Positions 56,156-64,000 of a stretch of 64,000 nucleotides of DNA are shown here, piece after piece. The translations under genes and the position numbers were made by a program. The DNA lies in the NCBI RefSeq assembly GCF_030688855.1, contig NZ_JAUYZK010000002.1, positions 62,001-126,000 on the forward strand. The letters are read 5' to 3'. Within the stretch, counting starts at the first letter, position 1, and each line of letters opens with the position of its first letter. The stretch is from Helicobacter cappadocius (lineage in GTDB: Bacteria > Campylobacterota > Campylobacteria > Campylobacterales > Helicobacteraceae). The notes under the pieces are model-generated. The model was not told the DNA's origin. It saw nothing but the letters and a program-made list of their open reading frames with translations, and ran no database searches.

Positions 56156-58186
56156 ATGAATGGTTTTTTATTAAGGGGTTTTTTGAAAAATCATTTCTTA
56201 AGATATGTTTATGTTTATGATCCAGGTTATTTTAGCCTGATCTATTCTCTTAAAACCCTCATAGCAGTATTTTTGAGTATTGTTATAAATTATTTTTTAT
56301 TTGGATCGAGCATTTTAGTTTGGGCTGCATTATCTCCGATATATATTTATTTTTTAAATACGCTAATTGGCGATAAGAATAAAATAAGACATTTGACTTT
56401 ATTCATTTTATTAAGTTGTTTGGCGGTTTTTATTTTTAGTATTTTTTCTGCACTTGGACTTTGGCTTTTTTTGCCTGTGGTGTTAATGGCTTTTATTGTC
56501 GGAATTTCAAGTGTTTATAGCATTGATTTACAAAAAGTGCTAAATATGGTTCTTATAAATGGCTTAGTAGCCTGTATTTATGTAAATTCTAATATTCCTA
56601 TAATGCTCGAAGATGAAATTTTAACCATTTTCATTGGTGGTTTTATAGGAATTTTGATGTTGTTTTTTATTTCTATTGGAAAATATGGTAAATTTACCAA
56701 AAAAAACTTTCCATCCTTGCTTTTTGATCTTGAGCTAATGATAGGAAATATTTCTAACTCTAAAGATTATTTTAAAATTAGAAATCAAACCCTCTTGCAG
56801 ATTGAATCTATCAAGCATATTCTTAATTCTCGAGCGGGAAAGATAAAAGATCCTCATATCATCAAAAATACAAAGCGAACTTTATTTTATCTCTATCGTA
56901 TTGAAGAGATTTATCATTCTATCAATTCTATTCACTATTATTTCAATACAAATAAAATTGATGATTTGTTTTATCAGATCAAAGATGAAATTGTTATGAA
57001 CTTAAGAGAGCTATCAAAGATGTTTTACGGATCTCGACCTAATCTATCTAGGGAAATATTGCAGAGGGTTTTACTTTCAGATTGCAATAAAGTTTTTGTA
57101 AGTTCAGTGAAAATTATTTACAACAAAATAGAATCTTTCCGTAGAGGAGGGGAGGAAGAAGCCTATCTTGCTCAGGCAATGCCATCAAAAAAATTCAAAG
57201 ACATTCTTGATAGCATAACCGATCTAAGTCCTGTATGTAGGTATTCAATTAAATATTCGCTAACTTTGGGAGCTACTATTTTTATTGCACAATTTTTAAA
57301 AATAGATCATGGTATATGGATTGCTATAGGTGCAATGGCAATTATGAGACCAAATTTAGGTTCCATAAAAGATATCAGTAAAGATTATTTTTTAGGCACT
57401 TTTGTTGGACTATTTTGCGGGATTGTTTTTGTGAGTTTATTTGAGAGGACATTTGTTTTTTATCCTCTTTTTATCATCGTATTATTTTTGTTTATTTATT
57501 TCAGAGTGTATCCATATGCCATTTGGTCTGGTGTAATGATGGTTGCTTTTGTAATGATGTTCTCAATGCTCAGAGAAGATTTTTTAGAATTGATTTTTGG
57601 ACGTCTTTTGGATATCTTGATTGCATTTTGCGTAGTTTTTGGGGCATTTTGGTTTATATGGCCAAAGTATAGTGGAGATGATGTGATGCCAAGTATTAAA
57701 GAAAATATTACATTTTTACAAAAATTACTTGCTCTTATTGATAAAAATCTTGAAAATCTAAGTGTTAAAAAAAGAGAATTCATTAATCTAGAGAGTGGAT
57801 TTTTTAATCAATACAATCTTTTGAGTGCTTCAATAAATGATGCTAAAGAAGAAAAAAACACATATTCTAAAAAAGATATCGCAAATGCCCAAAAAGCATT
57901 AGAAAGTATTGATTCTTTGAATCAAAGCACAAACAAGCTTTATGACTATCTTTGTCATTTTGAAAATCTGAATGAGAATAAAGAAATTTTCAACAATGAT
58001 GTTAAGCTTGTTTTGACTAGATATGAAATGCTTATTAAGCTCATAGATGGATTGCCGTATTATTTCAAAGAAGAAAAGGATGGAAGATTTTTGGCTACAG
58101 ATGATAAATTTAATATGATGATTGAAGATATCTTTATATTACAAAATCAGCTATACTTGGCTACTTTATCAAATATGAAGTATTAA
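56156..58186 (+). CDS. FUSC/YccS-type inner-membrane transporter
   Basis: This is a 676-residue membrane protein of the FUSC/aromatic-acid exporter type. It has two hydrophobic blocks (about residues 30-180 and 370-510), each with four to six helices. A soluble region lies between them and a charged C-terminal coil follows. The signature of the second block is IDHGIWIAIGAMAIMRPNLGS. Substrate is unknown. Start ATG at 56156 lacks a clear ribosome site, so coupling to the mini-lipoprotein 21 bases before is possible. Confidence 0.75.
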   Translation: MNGFLLRGFLKNHFLRYVYVYDPGYFSLIYSLKTLIAVFLSIVINYFLFGSSILVWAALSPIYIYFLNTLIGDKNKIRHLTLFILLSCLAVFIFSIFSALGLWLFLPVVLMAFIVGISSVYSIDLQKVLNMVLINGLVACIYVNSNIPIMLEDEILTIFIGGFIGILMLFFISIGKYGKFTKKNFPSLLFDLELMIGNISNSKDYFKIRNQTLLQIESIKHILNSRAGKIKDPHIIKNTKRTLFYLYRIEEIYHSINSIHYYFNTNKIDDLFYQIKDEIVMNLRELSKMFYGSRPNLSREILQRVLLSDCNKVFVSSVKIIYNKIESFRRGGEEEAYLAQAMPSKKFKDILDSITDLSPVCRYSIKYSLTLGATIFIAQFLKIDHGIWIAIGAMAIMRPNLGSIKDISKDYFLGTFVGLFCGIVFVSLFERTFVFYPLFIIVLFLFIYFRVYPYAIWSGVMMVAFVMMFSMLREDFLELIFGRLLDILIAFCVVFGAFWFIWPKYSGDDVMPSIKENITFLQKLLALIDKNLENLSVKKREFINLESGFFNQYNLLSASINDAKEEKNTYSKKDIANAQKALESIDSLNQSTNKLYDYLCHFENLNENKEIFNNDVKLVLTRYEMLIKLIDGLPYYFKEEKDGRFLATDDKFNMMIEDIFILQNQLYLATLSNMKY

Positions 58187-58213
58187 AATAAAAATATAAA
58201 TCGGAGTTATCAA

Positions 58214-58936
58214 ATGGAGCTAAATACCAAAGAAAGAAAAAAAGTTGCACTTTTTATAGATTGTGAAAATATTAGCTATAAGCTAATTGATGACATTATG
58301 GAAAGACTCAGTGATGTTGGCGAAGTATGCGTAAAAAAGGCCTATGGAGATTGGAGAAGTAATGGAATCAAAAATTGGGAAGATGGACTTATCAAATATT
58401 CCATAGAACCAATTCATATTATAACAGGCAATCGAAGTGGAGATGGAGGGAATGCGGGAAAAAATTCTTCTGATATTAAGATCACTATTGATGTTATCAA
58501 TACATTACATTCTGGCACAATGGAATGTATTGCATTGGCAACTAGCGATAGTGATTTTGCACCACTTGCACAAGAAATCAGAACAAAGGGGATTCCTGCA
58601 ATTGGCTTTGGGGAGAAAAAAGCTAGAGAAGATTTTAGACGAGCTTTTACGAATTTTGAAGAAATTGGGGTTATTGAAAAAGGAAATTCACAGCTCTCTA
58701 AAGATAAAAATCTAATTAAGCTGTTAAAAAATGCTGTTGAATCAACCTCTGGAGACGATGGAAAATCTTTGGTTTCAAGGGTAGGGCTATGGATAAAAAA
58801 TAATTATCTTAAAGCAGCCTCTTCTTGTGGTAAAGATAGTTGGGGGGATGTTTTTAAGGCTTTACCTGATTATTTTGAAATAAGTTATAGCGGGACAAAT
58901 AATAGTATTATGAGTGTGGAATACAGGAAAAAATAA
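58214..58936 (+). CDS. NYN-domain (LabA-like) protein with C-terminal LOTUS/OST-HTH domain
   Basis: This is a 240-residue soluble protein. The NYN/PIN-like nuclease domain is at residues 1-155: ALFIDCENI with Asp16, Asp87 in SSDIKITIDVI, and Asp112/Asp114 in ATSDSDFAPLAQ. Residues 165-238 look like a LOTUS (OST-HTH) RNA-binding domain (LIKLLKNAVESTSGDDGKSLVSRVG). Such fusions bind and may cut RNA. The gene follows FUSC by 27 bases and converges with serA over a shared hairpin that contains both stop codons. Confidence 0.85.
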   Translation: MELNTKERKKVALFIDCENISYKLIDDIMERLSDVGEVCVKKAYGDWRSNGIKNWEDGLIKYSIEPIHIITGNRSGDGGNAGKNSSDIKITIDVINTLHSGTMECIALATSDSDFAPLAQEIRTKGIPAIGFGEKKAREDFRRAFTNFEEIGVIEKGNSQLSKDKNLIKLLKNAVESTSGDDGKSLVSRVGLWIKNNYLKAASSCGKDSWGDVFKALPDYFEISYSGTNNSIMSVEYRKK

Positions 58937-58965
58937 CCATCTATTAGATGGTTACGGTTCGTATG
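58934..58965. terminator. Palindromic terminator spanning both stop codons of NYN gene and serA
   Basis: TAACCATCTA (58934-58943) and TAGATGGTTA (58945-58954) form a near-perfect palindrome. It contains the TAA stops of both convergent genes. On the minus strand the stem is followed by TTATTTTTTCC, a good T-run, so it should stop serA transcription; the plus-strand side has no T-run. Confidence 0.7.
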
Positions 58966-60533
58966 CTTAGACAAGCAGGAATATTTTTGAGTTCTTCAAT
59001 AGCCTTTTGAGGTATTTGATCATCAATAATAATAAGTGCTAAGGCTTCTTTGTTTGAGTTTCTACCAAGTCTAAAATCAGAGATATTGATATTGTGTTTG
59101 GCTAAAGTATTTCCTACACTTCCTATAACACCTGGAGTATCTGTATTTTTAAAAAGTATCATTCTTCCCTTAGGTTCTATATCTATATTAAAACCATTGA
59201 TATTTGTGAGCTTAATGATATCATCTTCAAACACTGTTCCACTAACACTTAGAGATTCGCTTGAGGTCGTAAGAGTTATCGTGATGAGGTTTTTGTAAGA
59301 ATTGGAGGTTTGTTTTGTTTTGATATGTGTATCAATCCCTCTTTCTTTTGCCAAAAACTGAGCATTGACATAATTAATGTTTTCTCCTAATGATGGTTTT
59401 AATATACCAACAAGGGCAAAAGTTATTAAAGAATTGCTATATTCACTGACTTCTCCATCTACATTCAAATGAATGGAGCTGATAGCTCCTTTATTTGCTT
59501 GAGCACAAAAGAAACCTAATTTCTGAGTAAGTTCCAAATAAGCTTTAATATTTTTGGGAATTTCATTTTCTTTTATTGGTAGATTTAGAGCATTTGGATA
59601 ACTCGCCCCTCTAGCTGCTTCAAGTGCCGCTTGAGCTGCTTGTAAGGCAATTTGTTCTTGAGATTCTAGTGTATTAGCTCCAATATGAGGAGTTACATAG
59701 ATATTATCCAAATCAAGCAATGGGCTATTTGTGCCAGGTTCTTTTGAGAAAACATCAATTCCTGCCCATCGAATTTTTTTATTTTTAAGTGCATTTAAAA
59801 TATCTTCTTCATTATATAGACCACCTCTTGCACAATTGATAAGAATCACTCCATCTTTCATTTTTTCTATTTCTTTGGCGGTGATTATATTTTTTGTTTC
59901 TTCATTCTTGGGTGTATGGATAGTGATAATATCGCATTTGAGAATATCTTCAAAATTTTTACTATAAGTTATACCCATATCAGTAGCTTTTGAAGGTTGA
60001 ATATATGGATCATAAGCAATTACATTCATTTCAAATGCCTTTGCTCTAGCCCCAACTCTAGAACCGATATTTCCAAATCCAATAATCCCTAATTTTTTTC
60101 CTTTAAGCTCTGTGCCATACCAGTCTTCACGTTTCCATTTTCGTTCAATTCTTAGTTGATAATCAGCTCCAGGAAAATTTCTCACAGAATTTATAATGTG
60201 TGCCATCGTTAGTTCTACAGCAGCAATAGTATTTGCTGTAGGGACATTCATCACGACAACGCCCTTTCGAGAACAATTTTCTATATCCACATTATCTACA
60301 CCTACACCAGCTCTTACTATGGCCTTTAGCTTTCCAATAGAGTTTAAAAACTTATCATCTACGCTTGTAGAACTTCTAGTGATAACCACATCAGCATCTT
60401 TAAGGTGATCCAAAAGTTCATTTTTTGGAAGATCTGCTAAGTTTTGCATCTGGACGTCGCTCTGATTTGCAAGTAGATCTAATCCTCTTTGATGGATGTG
60501 ATCACAAACGATTATTTTAGATTTATTGTCCAT
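58944..60533 (-). CDS. serA: D-3-phosphoglycerate dehydrogenase
   Basis: SerA starts serine synthesis; 529 residues, with the long form: Rossmann core (KKLGIIGFGNIGSRVGARA), the catalytic Arg in INCARGGLYNE, His in VTPHIGANTLESQ, an intervening domain and a C-terminal ACT domain (MILFKNTDTPGVIGSVGNTL). It matches HP0397. It follows a membrane-protein gene by 15 bases. Its terminator overlaps its stop codon. Confidence 0.96.
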   Translation of the reverse strand: MDNKSKIIVCDHIHQRGLDLLANQSDVQMQNLADLPKNELLDHLKDADVVITRSSTSVDDKFLNSIGKLKAIVRAGVGVDNVDIENCSRKGVVVMNVPTANTIAAVELTMAHIINSVRNFPGADYQLRIERKWKREDWYGTELKGKKLGIIGFGNIGSRVGARAKAFEMNVIAYDPYIQPSKATDMGITYSKNFEDILKCDIITIHTPKNEETKNIITAKEIEKMKDGVILINCARGGLYNEEDILNALKNKKIRWAGIDVFSKEPGTNSPLLDLDNIYVTPHIGANTLESQEQIALQAAQAALEAARGASYPNALNLPIKENEIPKNIKAYLELTQKLGFFCAQANKGAISSIHLNVDGEVSEYSNSLITFALVGILKPSLGENINYVNAQFLAKERGIDTHIKTKQTSNSYKNLITITLTTSSESLSVSGTVFEDDIIKLTNINGFNIDIEPKGRMILFKNTDTPGVIGSVGNTLAKHNINISDFRLGRNSNKEALALIIIDDQIPQKAIEELKNIPACLSIRTVTI

Positions 60534-60548
60534 AACTGACTCCTTAGT

Positions 60549-61019
60549 CTATTGAAGTTTATATTGTATCTCATAATATTTAAGATCTTCCATTATTTTA
60601 TCTCTTCTCTTGTCTGATGGTAGGAAGATAACGATATTTGTAGAGTTTTTTGCTTGATAGTAAGCAAATTCTATTTTTTCTTCTTTTAGGACTTCATTGA
60701 GGCAAAAAAACTTATATTCATCTAGATTATCAACAATTAGTTTTGTTGGAATTGATTTATCATCAGGAGATTTAAAATCCATACTGATTTTTATTTCTGT
60801 CGCTGGATAAGCATAAGATTTTGAGTTTTTTAATGAGTCTTTGAGCCAAGAATCATCTTGATCTGAAAGACTTTTATTTTTATCGGGAATAGAAATATTA
60901 GAAGTTGGATATTCTATTTTTATATTTGTTTTATAGTGAGTATAAAAAAGACCAATCAAATAAATAGATAGAGCAAAAATAACTATTAAAAAAAATCCTA
61001 ATAGTATTTTTATATTCAT
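60549..61019 (-). CDS. Single-pass membrane protein, unknown function
   Basis: This is a 156-residue protein with one N-terminal hydrophobic helix (residues 5-27, LLGFFLIVIFALSIYLIGLFY) and a soluble, basic/acidic tail that would face the periplasm or cytoplasm. No motif is recognised. It matches the HP0398 position between serA and rpsA, separated by 15 and 8 bases. Confidence 0.7.
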   Translation of the reverse strand: MNIKILLGFFLIVIFALSIYLIGLFYTHYKTNIKIEYPTSNISIPDKNKSLSDQDDSWLKDSLKNSKSYAYPATEIKISMDFKSPDDKSIPTKLIVDNLDEYKFFCLNEVLKEEKIEFAYYQAKNSTNIVIFLPSDKRRDKIMEDLKYYEIQYKLQ

Positions 61020-61027
61020 TTTAACAG

Positions 61028-62686
61028 CTAGATTCTATCTTTGATGAGATCACCTAAAGTCATTTTGTCTTCATTTGAATTGAAGGCTTTTAACTCATCT
61101 TTCTCTTTTTTACGTTCTAGTCTCTTTATGGAAACACGAACTTTATTTGCAGTTTTATCTATAAAGGCTACAACCCCCTCAATATCATCATCAATTTTTA
61201 TATCTTCTTTTTTTAGAGGAAAGAGATCTTCGTTTTTGATGAGGGCATCCATATCTCCTATTTTGATAAATATACCAAAATCTCTAATATCAACTACTTT
61301 GCCATTAACAACATCATCGATATTATACTGCTGAGCAAATTCTTCTGTAGGAGATGGTTTGAGTGCTTTCATACTTAAAGAGATTTTTTCTTTTTCTTTG
61401 TCTATTTTAGTTAGCTTGACTTCTACCTCTTCGCCTATTGTGAATATATCTTTGCATTTTTGACCTCTATCCCAAAAGGTGTCATCATTATGAAGCAGTC
61501 CATCTAGTCCGCCAAAATTTACAAATGCTCCAAAATCAGTCAGAGTTGCAATTTTTCCTTTAATCACATCACCTATGCGGTGTTTTTTGATAAAATCATT
61601 AAAAGGTTTGTCAAGTAGTTTTTTTAAGGAAACACGTAGACGTCTGTTTTCAGAATCAATTTCAATAACTTCCACATCAATCTCTTGACCAATTTTTAAA
61701 TATTCTTCAGGGTGTTTTATATCCTTACTCCATGAGATTTCAGAGATATGTAAAAACCCTTCAATATCATTTCCAATATCAACAAAAGCACCATAAGGTT
61801 CAATATTGCTAACTACAACCTTGATAGCATAGCCAGTTTTTAGTTCTTTTTGAATTTCTTTCCAAGGATCTTCGCCAATTGCCTTTATGGAGAATGAAAG
61901 ACGTCTTTTTGCCTCATCATAAGAAATAGCTTTAACTTCAACTTCATCGCCTTCTTTATAATATCTAGCGGGATTTACAGGTCCTCTGTGGCTTATTTCT
62001 GTGTAATGCACAAGACCTTCAACTCCTTCAACCTCTATAAACATCCCAAATGCTGTAATGCTTTTTATTATCCCCTTATAAATTTTGCCAGATTCAACAA
62101 GTGTTTTGGCTACTTCAGATTGGTTTTTATCATCTATCTCAAAAAACCTTTTTCTTGATATAACTATAGAATCGTCATCAGGACGTATGTTTACCACACA
62201 AGCCTTGATTTTTTTGTCAATATTTTTTGCATCATCCCTCAAAGAAGAGTTGAATTTAGGCATAAAGTACTCAATACCATCAGATTCAACAATATACCCT
62301 CCCTTGTTTTTTCTGATAATTTTTCCTTCAATAACTTTATCTTTGTAATCTTCTCCAAGTTCTTTGATCTTTTCTTGCACTTTTTTACTACGAATAGCTT
62401 TTTTGTAAGAAACATTAGGTCTCTCCCCTTTGCCCTGAGAGACATATACTTCTATTTTGTCACCTTCTTTGAATAAAAGATTTTCCCCTGAATCTTTTAT
62501 TTCGGCAATATTTAATCTACCTTCTATTTTTTCCCCCACATCGATCATTGCATATTCACCGTTTATAGATACGATTACGCCATCCTTGATCGTTCCGCTA
62601 TCATAGGATTTTTCGCTCTCTTCCAAAAGTTTTGCAAAATCTTCATTTTCTTCAAAACCTTCTAAGTTCTCTAAAACCACTCTCAT
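61028..62686 (-). CDS. rpsA: 30S ribosomal protein S1
   Basis: S1 binds mRNA during initiation. It is 552 residues with six S1 repeats recognisable, for example GIIKSITAFGMFIEVEGVEGLVH, YGAFVDIGNDIEGFLHISEIS and TLTDFGAFVNFGGLDGLLH. The N-terminus begins MRVVLENLEGFEENEDF. It matches HP0399 and lies between the small membrane gene and ispH. Confidence 0.96.
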   Translation of the reverse strand: MRVVLENLEGFEENEDFAKLLEESEKSYDSGTIKDGVIVSINGEYAMIDVGEKIEGRLNIAEIKDSGENLLFKEGDKIEVYVSQGKGERPNVSYKKAIRSKKVQEKIKELGEDYKDKVIEGKIIRKNKGGYIVESDGIEYFMPKFNSSLRDDAKNIDKKIKACVVNIRPDDDSIVISRKRFFEIDDKNQSEVAKTLVESGKIYKGIIKSITAFGMFIEVEGVEGLVHYTEISHRGPVNPARYYKEGDEVEVKAISYDEAKRRLSFSIKAIGEDPWKEIQKELKTGYAIKVVVSNIEPYGAFVDIGNDIEGFLHISEISWSKDIKHPEEYLKIGQEIDVEVIEIDSENRRLRVSLKKLLDKPFNDFIKKHRIGDVIKGKIATLTDFGAFVNFGGLDGLLHNDDTFWDRGQKCKDIFTIGEEVEVKLTKIDKEKEKISLSMKALKPSPTEEFAQQYNIDDVVNGKVVDIRDFGIFIKIGDMDALIKNEDLFPLKKEDIKIDDDIEGVVAFIDKTANKVRVSIKRLERKKEKDELKAFNSNEDKMTLGDLIKDRI

Positions 62687-62772
62687 CTGTTCCCTTTAAT
62701 TTTTGATTTTTTAGGCATTTTAGCCATAGTTTCCTTTTAAAGCTATAAAATTTTTTTTGATTTTGAAAATTC

Positions 62773-63597
62773 TCATAAAGATTGGATTTTTTCCTTTACT
62801 TTGTCAATAATCCAATCAGGGGTGGAAGCTCCCGCTGTTATTCCGCAGATATTTTTTCCTTCAAACCATCGCATATCTAAATCATTTTCATCTTCTACTA
62901 GATAGCTATCAGTACAGTTTTGAAGTGCAATATTAAGAAGCTGTTTTGTGTTTGAAGAAGTTTTACCACCTACAACAATCATTACATCTACTTCTTTGCT
63001 CAGTTCTCTTGCGGATTCTTGGTTGTCTAGGGTTGCATTACAAATTGTATTAAATATTCTTGCTTCATAACAATGAGTGATGAGATAAGAAGCTATTTGA
63101 AGTAGATTGTTAGCTTGTTTAGTAGTTTGAGAGACTAGGGCTATTTTTTTTCCGATTTTTGCTTCCTTTAGTTCTTCCAATGAACTCACCACTATTGGCT
63201 GTGTGGTTGAATAGCTCATGACTCCTTTGACTTCTGGATGTGTTTTATCTCCAAAAATAATAATTTGATAACCTTCTTTGCTCATAAACTCTACAATTTC
63301 TTGAGGTTTGGTTACATATGGACATGTTGCATCAGTGATTTGAACATCTTTGGTTTTAAGATATTCTAAATCACCTTTTGGAATACCATGTGTTCTTATG
63401 ATGACATGCTCACCATTTTTTATCATTTGTGTGTCTTCTTCTACTCTTACGCCAAATTTTACCTCAAGTCTAGATATTTCTTTTGGATTATGGATGAGTG
63501 GTCCTAAGGTAATACTATTTTTTGTTTTTTCTGCGATTTGTATTGCACGTTTGACGCCAAAACAAAACCCATATTTTTTAGCTAATTTGATTTGCAT
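62773..63597 (-). CDS. ispH: 4-hydroxy-3-methylbut-2-enyl diphosphate reductase
   Basis: IspH ends the MEP route to isoprenoids; 274 residues. Three cysteines that hold the iron-sulfur cluster are visible: KKYGFCFGVKRAI, DATCPYVTKPQ and FNTICNATLDNQ. The ITAGASTPDWII end is typical. It matches HP0400 and lies 9 bases before aroA on the minus strand (aroA is upstream). Confidence 0.97.
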   Translation of the reverse strand: MQIKLAKKYGFCFGVKRAIQIAEKTKNSITLGPLIHNPKEISRLEVKFGVRVEEDTQMIKNGEHVIIRTHGIPKGDLEYLKTKDVQITDATCPYVTKPQEIVEFMSKEGYQIIIFGDKTHPEVKGVMSYSTTQPIVVSSLEELKEAKIGKKIALVSQTTKQANNLLQIASYLITHCYEARIFNTICNATLDNQESARELSKEVDVMIVVGGKTSSNTKQLLNIALQNCTDSYLVEDENDLDMRWFEGKNICGITAGASTPDWIIDKVKEKIQSL

Positions 63598-63606
63598 ATT
63601 GTAACC

Positions 63607-64000
63607 TCATTGATTTTGTATATTGGTGATTTTTTGAAGGATTTCTAAAAAATTTGGAAAGGATACATCAATACACTCCGAATCTTTTATTTTAGATCCA
63701 TTTAACAATCCTGCAATAGCAAAACTCATCGCAATTCTATGATCTCCATAGCTATCTAAAATACCAAATTTGAGTTCTCCGCCTTCTATGGAGTATCCAT
63801 CTTCAAATTCCTCGCATTCTATACCCATTTTTTTTAAATTTGTAATTACAGCTTTGATTCTATCGGTTTCTTTTACACGAAGTTCTTGAGCGTTTTTGAT
63901 CCTGCTTTTTCCTTTAGCAACTGCCATAGCAATACTTAAAGCAGGAATTTCGTCAATAAGCCAAGAAATATTTTCCTCAACATCGACCCCCTGTAGTGGT
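63607..64000 (-). CDS. aroA: EPSP synthase, 3' part (AroA)
   Basis: This is the C-terminal part of 5-enolpyruvylshikimate-3-phosphate synthase. The gene continues past the window edge. [17 protein letters not shown] and [13 protein letters not shown] (catalytic Asp and Glu/Arg) followed by [18 protein letters not shown] are the family signatures. It is upstream of ispH by 9 bases, as in HP0401-0400. Length beyond the edge is unknown. Confidence 0.95.
   Translation of the reverse strand, partial: PLQGVDVEENISWLIDEIPALSIAMAVAKGKSRIKNAQELRVKETDRIKAVITNLKKMGIECEEFEDGYSIEGGELKFGILDSYGDHRIAMSFAIAGLLNGSKIKDSECIDVSFPNFLEILQKITNIQNQ

Overview
The window is a compact, AT-rich, almost purely chromosomal stretch that reads as a Helicobacter (Campylobacterota) genome other than H. 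pylori. The genus call rests on gene content and on gene-order blocks remembered from H. pylori: oorABC; lysA then a chorismate-mutase gene then a DUF2156 gene; the U32 protein, cheZ and prfB; porGDAB then purB; purA followed by FliJ-like and MotE-like genes; aroQ-pepQ-folK-flhF-flhG-small membrane gene-fliA-fliM-fliY; trxB-trxA-yraN-hom-uvrC; and serA-hypothetical-rpsA-ispH-aroA. It differs from H. pylori in carrying purE, a full fused pheA, an orphan hisH, a TorA-type molybdoenzyme with its monohaem cytochrome, and msrP. These traits look more like enterohepatic or Campylobacter-like metabolism. The species cannot be fixed from sequence reading alone.

Layout. 1-2196: the 3' end of oorA, then oorB and oorC (2-oxoglutarate oxidoreductase). 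2224-5897: a small membrane protein, then lysA-pheA-DUF2156. 5913-9570 (minus): hisH, then the torA/cytochrome pair. 9702-15526 (minus): an outer-membrane protein, DUF89 and DUF3972 proteins, purE, the U32 protein, cheZ and prfB. 15603-18690: msrP, gdhA and a haemerythrin. 18692-21104 (minus): a translationally coupled 2-hydroxyacid dehydrogenase and ABC transporter. 21245-24875: a small cytosolic protein, rplM-rpsI, a MATE exporter and a HAD phosphatase. 25106-29662: porGDAB (pyruvate oxidoreductase) and purB. 29724-31193: an outer-membrane protein and a roughly 600-base gene-free gap. 31194-34686: mnmA, a Tat-exported transglutaminase-fold protein and katA. 34874-39110: prs, a HisZ-like protein, purA and the FliJ-like and MotE-like genes. 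39183-46460: aroQ, pepQ, folK and the flagellar block flhF-flhG-x-fliA-fliM-fliY. 46461-55982 (minus): a porin-like protein, yceI, gltX, dapB, trxB, trxA, yraN, hom, uvrC and a small DUF721-like protein. 55968-58936: a mini-lipoprotein, a FUSC-type exporter and a NYN-LOTUS protein. 58944-64000 (minus): serA, a single-pass membrane protein, rpsA, ispH and the 3' part of aroA.

How it works together. Central carbon flow runs through two ferredoxin/flavodoxin-linked oxidoreductases (Oor and Por). Respiratory flexibility is suggested by TorA and its cytochrome. Oxidative defence comes from katA, msrP, trxA and trxB. Motility control comes from flhF, flhG, fliA, fliM, fliY and cheZ. Genes are tightly packed, with many ATGA or short overlaps that imply translational coupling. 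Several convergent pairs share inverted repeats that look like two-way terminators.

I found no IS element, prophage, CRISPR array, rRNA or tRNA. I also found no obvious new defence or secretion system. The best leads are modest: a transglutaminase-fold protein that appears to have lost its catalytic Cys and His, an orphan HisZ-like protein coupled to purA, a haemerythrin with a C-terminal Cys-pair tail, an orphan HisH, and a NYN-LOTUS RNA-binding/nuclease-like protein.
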